DNA from: Candidatus Peregrinibacteria bacterium
GTDB taxonomy: Bacteria; Patescibacteriota; Gracilibacteria; UBA1369; JACRIC01
Reading direction: 5' to 3'
DNA length: 7,096 bases
NCBI GenBank assembly: GCA_016235915.1
Contig: JACRIC010000002.1
Coordinates: forward strand, 1-7,096
A model generated the notes under the pieces. That model had not been told where the DNA came from. It was given only the letters and a program-made list of their open reading frames with translations, and searched no databases. Below are positions 5,742-7,096 of this stretch, piece after piece. Both the position numbers and the translations under genes were made by a program. The number at the start of each line of letters is the position of its first letter. The stretch's first letter is position 1.

Positions 5742-5770
5742 GTAGACAGTAAGTAGACATACATGTCCAC
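5742..5770 (+). promoter_or_regulatory. GTAGACA site cluster 3, overlapping the start codon
   Basis: GTAGACA at 5742-5748 and 5753-5759, then the inverted, one-mismatch copy TGTCCAC at 5764-5770; all three are exactly 11 bp apart. The last half-site includes bases of the ATG at 5763, so a bound protein would block the leader and start of the downstream gene. This suggests autorepression. Confidence 0.6.
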
Positions 5771-6395
5771 ATTCAAAAATGTATACTCGATTGATCGAAA
5801 AGAGGCAGGAGAAAGGCTTAAAGTGTCTCTCCGAACCCTTGATCGTTATATTGGCGCTGGCGCATTAAACTTTCAAAGAGAACGCGGGAGGATCCGTTTA
5901 TGTGAAGCGGAAATTCTCGAATTTCAAAAAAAGAGGAGCCAATTTTTTGTCAATTTCTCGCCAAAACCTCGGACAAAAATACTGAAGCCGGAGAAGGAAG
6001 TCCCTCTGAAAGAATCGAGAGGACATTCGACCTTGCCTTCGAGTGAAAAAATCTTCCAACAGCTCTATATCGATCTCCGTCTTGAGGTGAAAGAGCAACA
6101 AAAGCGTCTCGAAGGGGCAAATTATCGTGTTGGTCAGCTGGAAGCCCAATTGAAAAATTCGGTTCCTCTTTTGGAATACCATGCGGAAAGCCTGAAACTC
6201 GCCGAAAAACAAGCCAAACTCCTGTTTGAAAAAGAAAAAGTGACTCGGGAAGCAACGTTTTCACGGGCACAATTCGAGCTCCGAAACCTGCGAAATGCCC
6301 TTTTTACCGAAAAAATCAATAAGTGGGCGTATATGGTCGTCCTTTTTCTCGTGCTTTTGGCCCAGCCGATACTGTGGTTTTTGATGAAGACATAG
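5763..6395 (+). CDS. Tail-anchored helix-turn-helix protein (HTH, coiled coil, C-terminal TM)
   Basis: 210 aa, no named family recognised. Residues 8-56 form a MerR/excisionase-type HTH (DRKEAGERLKVSLRTLDRYI, wing near RGRIRLCEAEI) that should bind DNA in the cytoplasm. A basic, Pro-containing linker (60-95) leads to a long charged helical stretch (about 96-186), likely a dimerising coiled coil. One hydrophobic helix (about 188-207) ends four residues before the C-terminus, so the protein is tail-anchored with its DNA-binding end inside. The start is fixed by an in-frame TAG three codons upstream (5754-5756). The gene follows three GTAGACA clusters, one touching its start codon; I infer these are its targets. 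Possible jobs are a membrane-bound autoregulated transcription factor or a DNA-to-membrane tether. It is convergent with the channel gene. Confidence 0.75.
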   Translation: MSTFKNVYSIDRKEAGERLKVSLRTLDRYIGAGALNFQRERGRIRLCEAEILEFQKKRSQFFVNFSPKPRTKILKPEKEVPLKESRGHSTLPSSEKIFQQLYIDLRLEVKEQQKRLEGANYRVGQLEAQLKNSVPLLEYHAESLKLAEKQAKLLFEKEKVTREATFSRAQFELRNLRNALFTEKINKWAYMVVLFLVLLAQPILWFLMKT

Positions 6396-6415
6396 ATTGT
6401 TTCGTCGAAGGGGAT

Positions 6416-6463
6416 GGGGATTGCTTCGCTGCGCTCGCAATGCTCGCAATGCTCGCAATGACA
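6416..6463 (-). repeat. Dispersed intergenic repeat, GCGAG/GCAATC family, copy 2
   Basis: Opposite orientation to the copy at 2389-2441. Read on the minus strand it begins TGTCATTGCGAG and ends GAAGCAATCCCC. It carries three perfect tandem 9-bp units GCTCGCAAT (6433-6459), so the element varies by internal unit number. It occupies the gap between two convergent gene ends, as copy 1 does. No T-tract terminator is apparent. Confidence 0.72.
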
Positions 6464-7096
6464 TCACAATTTTTTCTGAATCATATTCACAAAGACTCCA
6501 AGCATAATGAAACCAAAAAATACCTCCGTCATCGCGAAAAACTTGGTCGCCGGATGAATCGGCACAATATCGCCATACCCGGCGGTTGTCATGGTTACCA
6601 TCGAAAAATAGAGATAATCGTAGTAATGCCCATGTGAAATCATTTTATAAGCTGGATCCACGAACCGATCGAGAAAATAATATACCACCGAAAGAACTCC
6701 TGCGAATGTGAGCGCCGTGATCCCCCATCTGAAAAAGCTGTCACCGTACTTGCAGGTGACATCGAGAAAAGTGTATTCAAAATACCGCCATCGTTTTTTT
6801 TGGAAGAGAAAATGATGTTTCCGGTAATACATTTTTTCTTCATAAGCGCACCGCAGAGCCTCAATAAAATCCTTTTTGTCGTACAGAACCTCTAAAGAAG
6901 CGAAACAGCGCTCCATCAGACCGTAAAAATTCGATATTTTTGTTTTGGTTGCTTGCGGCATACGTCTGTGCGCCTGCATCTTTTCCTTTACGAGCTCGTG
7001 GTGTTTCCGAAAAATCCGAACAAGTTTTTCAAAATACTTTTTCGCTTCGGTCGTTTCATAGTGTTGATGCGTTGCCAAAATAATGCGCAAAATATA
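6464..7096 (-). CDS. Two-TM potassium channel, N-terminus beyond window edge
   Basis: The frame is open to the right edge; the first usable in-window codon is TTG 7090, and the true start may lie outside. Counting from that codon, residues 1-115 are a charged, mostly helical cytoplasmic part with no recognised domain. Then follow TM1 (about 119-142), pore helix (157-168), selectivity filter (TTAGYGD at 168-174) and TM2 (183-205), ending in NMIQKKL. This is the KcsA-like pore layout (Ion_trans_2), four subunits forming a K+ channel. The filter has Ala170 where TVGYGD has Val. No C-terminal RCK domain follows, so any gating domain must be the N-terminal helical part. Convergent with the HTH gene, without functional linkage that I can show. 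Confidence 0.85.
   Translation of the reverse strand, partial: YILRIILATHQHYETTEAKKYFEKLVRIFRKHHELVKEKMQAHRRMPQATKTKISNFYGLMERCFASLEVLYDKKDFIEALRCAYEEKMYYRKHHFLFQKKRWRYFEYTFLDVTCKYGDSFFRWGITALTFAGVLSVVYYFLDRFVDPAYKMISHGHYYDYLYFSMVTMTTAGYGDIVPIHPATKFFAMTEVFFGFIMLGVFVNMIQKKL

Noticed and set aside
5274..5770. CRISPR array
   Set aside because: The repeats are 7-12 bp, in both orientations, without uniform spacers or cas genes.
6433..6459. Coding tandem repeat in a plus-strand frame
   Set aside because: The 9-bp units belong to an intergenic repeat; the overlapping frames there have no other sign of being genes.
1..7096. Recoded TGA (Gracilibacteria/Absconditabacteria-type code)
   Set aside because: TGA ends the CNNM, infC, GH18-like and channel genes at family-appropriate points, and no gene needs TGA read as an amino acid.

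Overview
The window is bacterial chromosomal DNA with standard code use: TGA ends several genes and no in-frame TGA has to be read through. It is moderately AT-rich and compact, with nine protein-coding genes, two of them cut by the window edges. The gene content (argS, infC-rpmI-rplT, ybeY) is core bacterial. A small genome, an ArgRS with a changed HIGH motif, no visible Shine-Dalgarno sequences and short leaders fit a Patescibacteria/CPR-type organism. That placement is a guess, because the window holds no phylogenetic marker I can score by eye.

Layout. Minus strand 1-1314: most of arginyl-tRNA synthetase (argS), with its C-terminus beyond the left edge. Plus strand 1392-2378: a CNNM/HlyC-CorC-type membrane protein with DUF21 and CBS domains but no CorC_HlyC domain; it is divergent from argS across a 77-bp promoter region and looks leaderless. 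A 53-bp dispersed repeat then separates it from the convergent translation block on the minus strand: infC (3503-2991, AUU start), rpmI (2994-2812, overlapping the infC stop by ATGA) and rplT (2805-2452). Upstream of infC, also on the minus strand, lie ybeY (4048-3584) and a membrane-anchored GH18-like glycosidase-fold protein (5154-4159). A second kind of repeat, made of inverted palindromic units, sits between those two and supplies the stop codon of the GH18-like gene.

The most unusual part is 5206-5762, a gene-free, AT-rich region of about 560 bp. It holds three clusters of the heptamer GTAGACA, each built as two direct copies followed by one inverted copy. Most spacings are 11 or 22 bp, so the sites lie on one face of the helix. 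The region also has a long-range inverted repeat (TGTATAGGCGG ... CCGCCTATACA, with a third copy nearby) around an AT-rich core, a 21-bp palindrome and a good sigma70-type promoter. The last heptamer cluster runs into the start codon of the next gene (5763-6395, plus). That gene encodes a 210-aa protein with an N-terminal MerR/excisionase-type helix-turn-helix, a long coiled coil and a single C-terminal transmembrane helix: a tail-anchored DNA-binding protein. I infer that it binds these sites, either to repress its own gene or to hold this DNA at the membrane.

The right end carries a convergent two-TM potassium-channel gene (6464-7096, minus, N-terminus off the edge), separated from the HTH gene by another copy of the first repeat type with three tandem 9-bp units. 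The translation genes form one functional set: tRNA charging, initiation factor 3, two large-subunit proteins and the rRNA-maturation endonuclease YbeY. The other genes concern the envelope: CNNM ion transporter, GH18-like protein, tail-anchored HTH protein and K+ channel.
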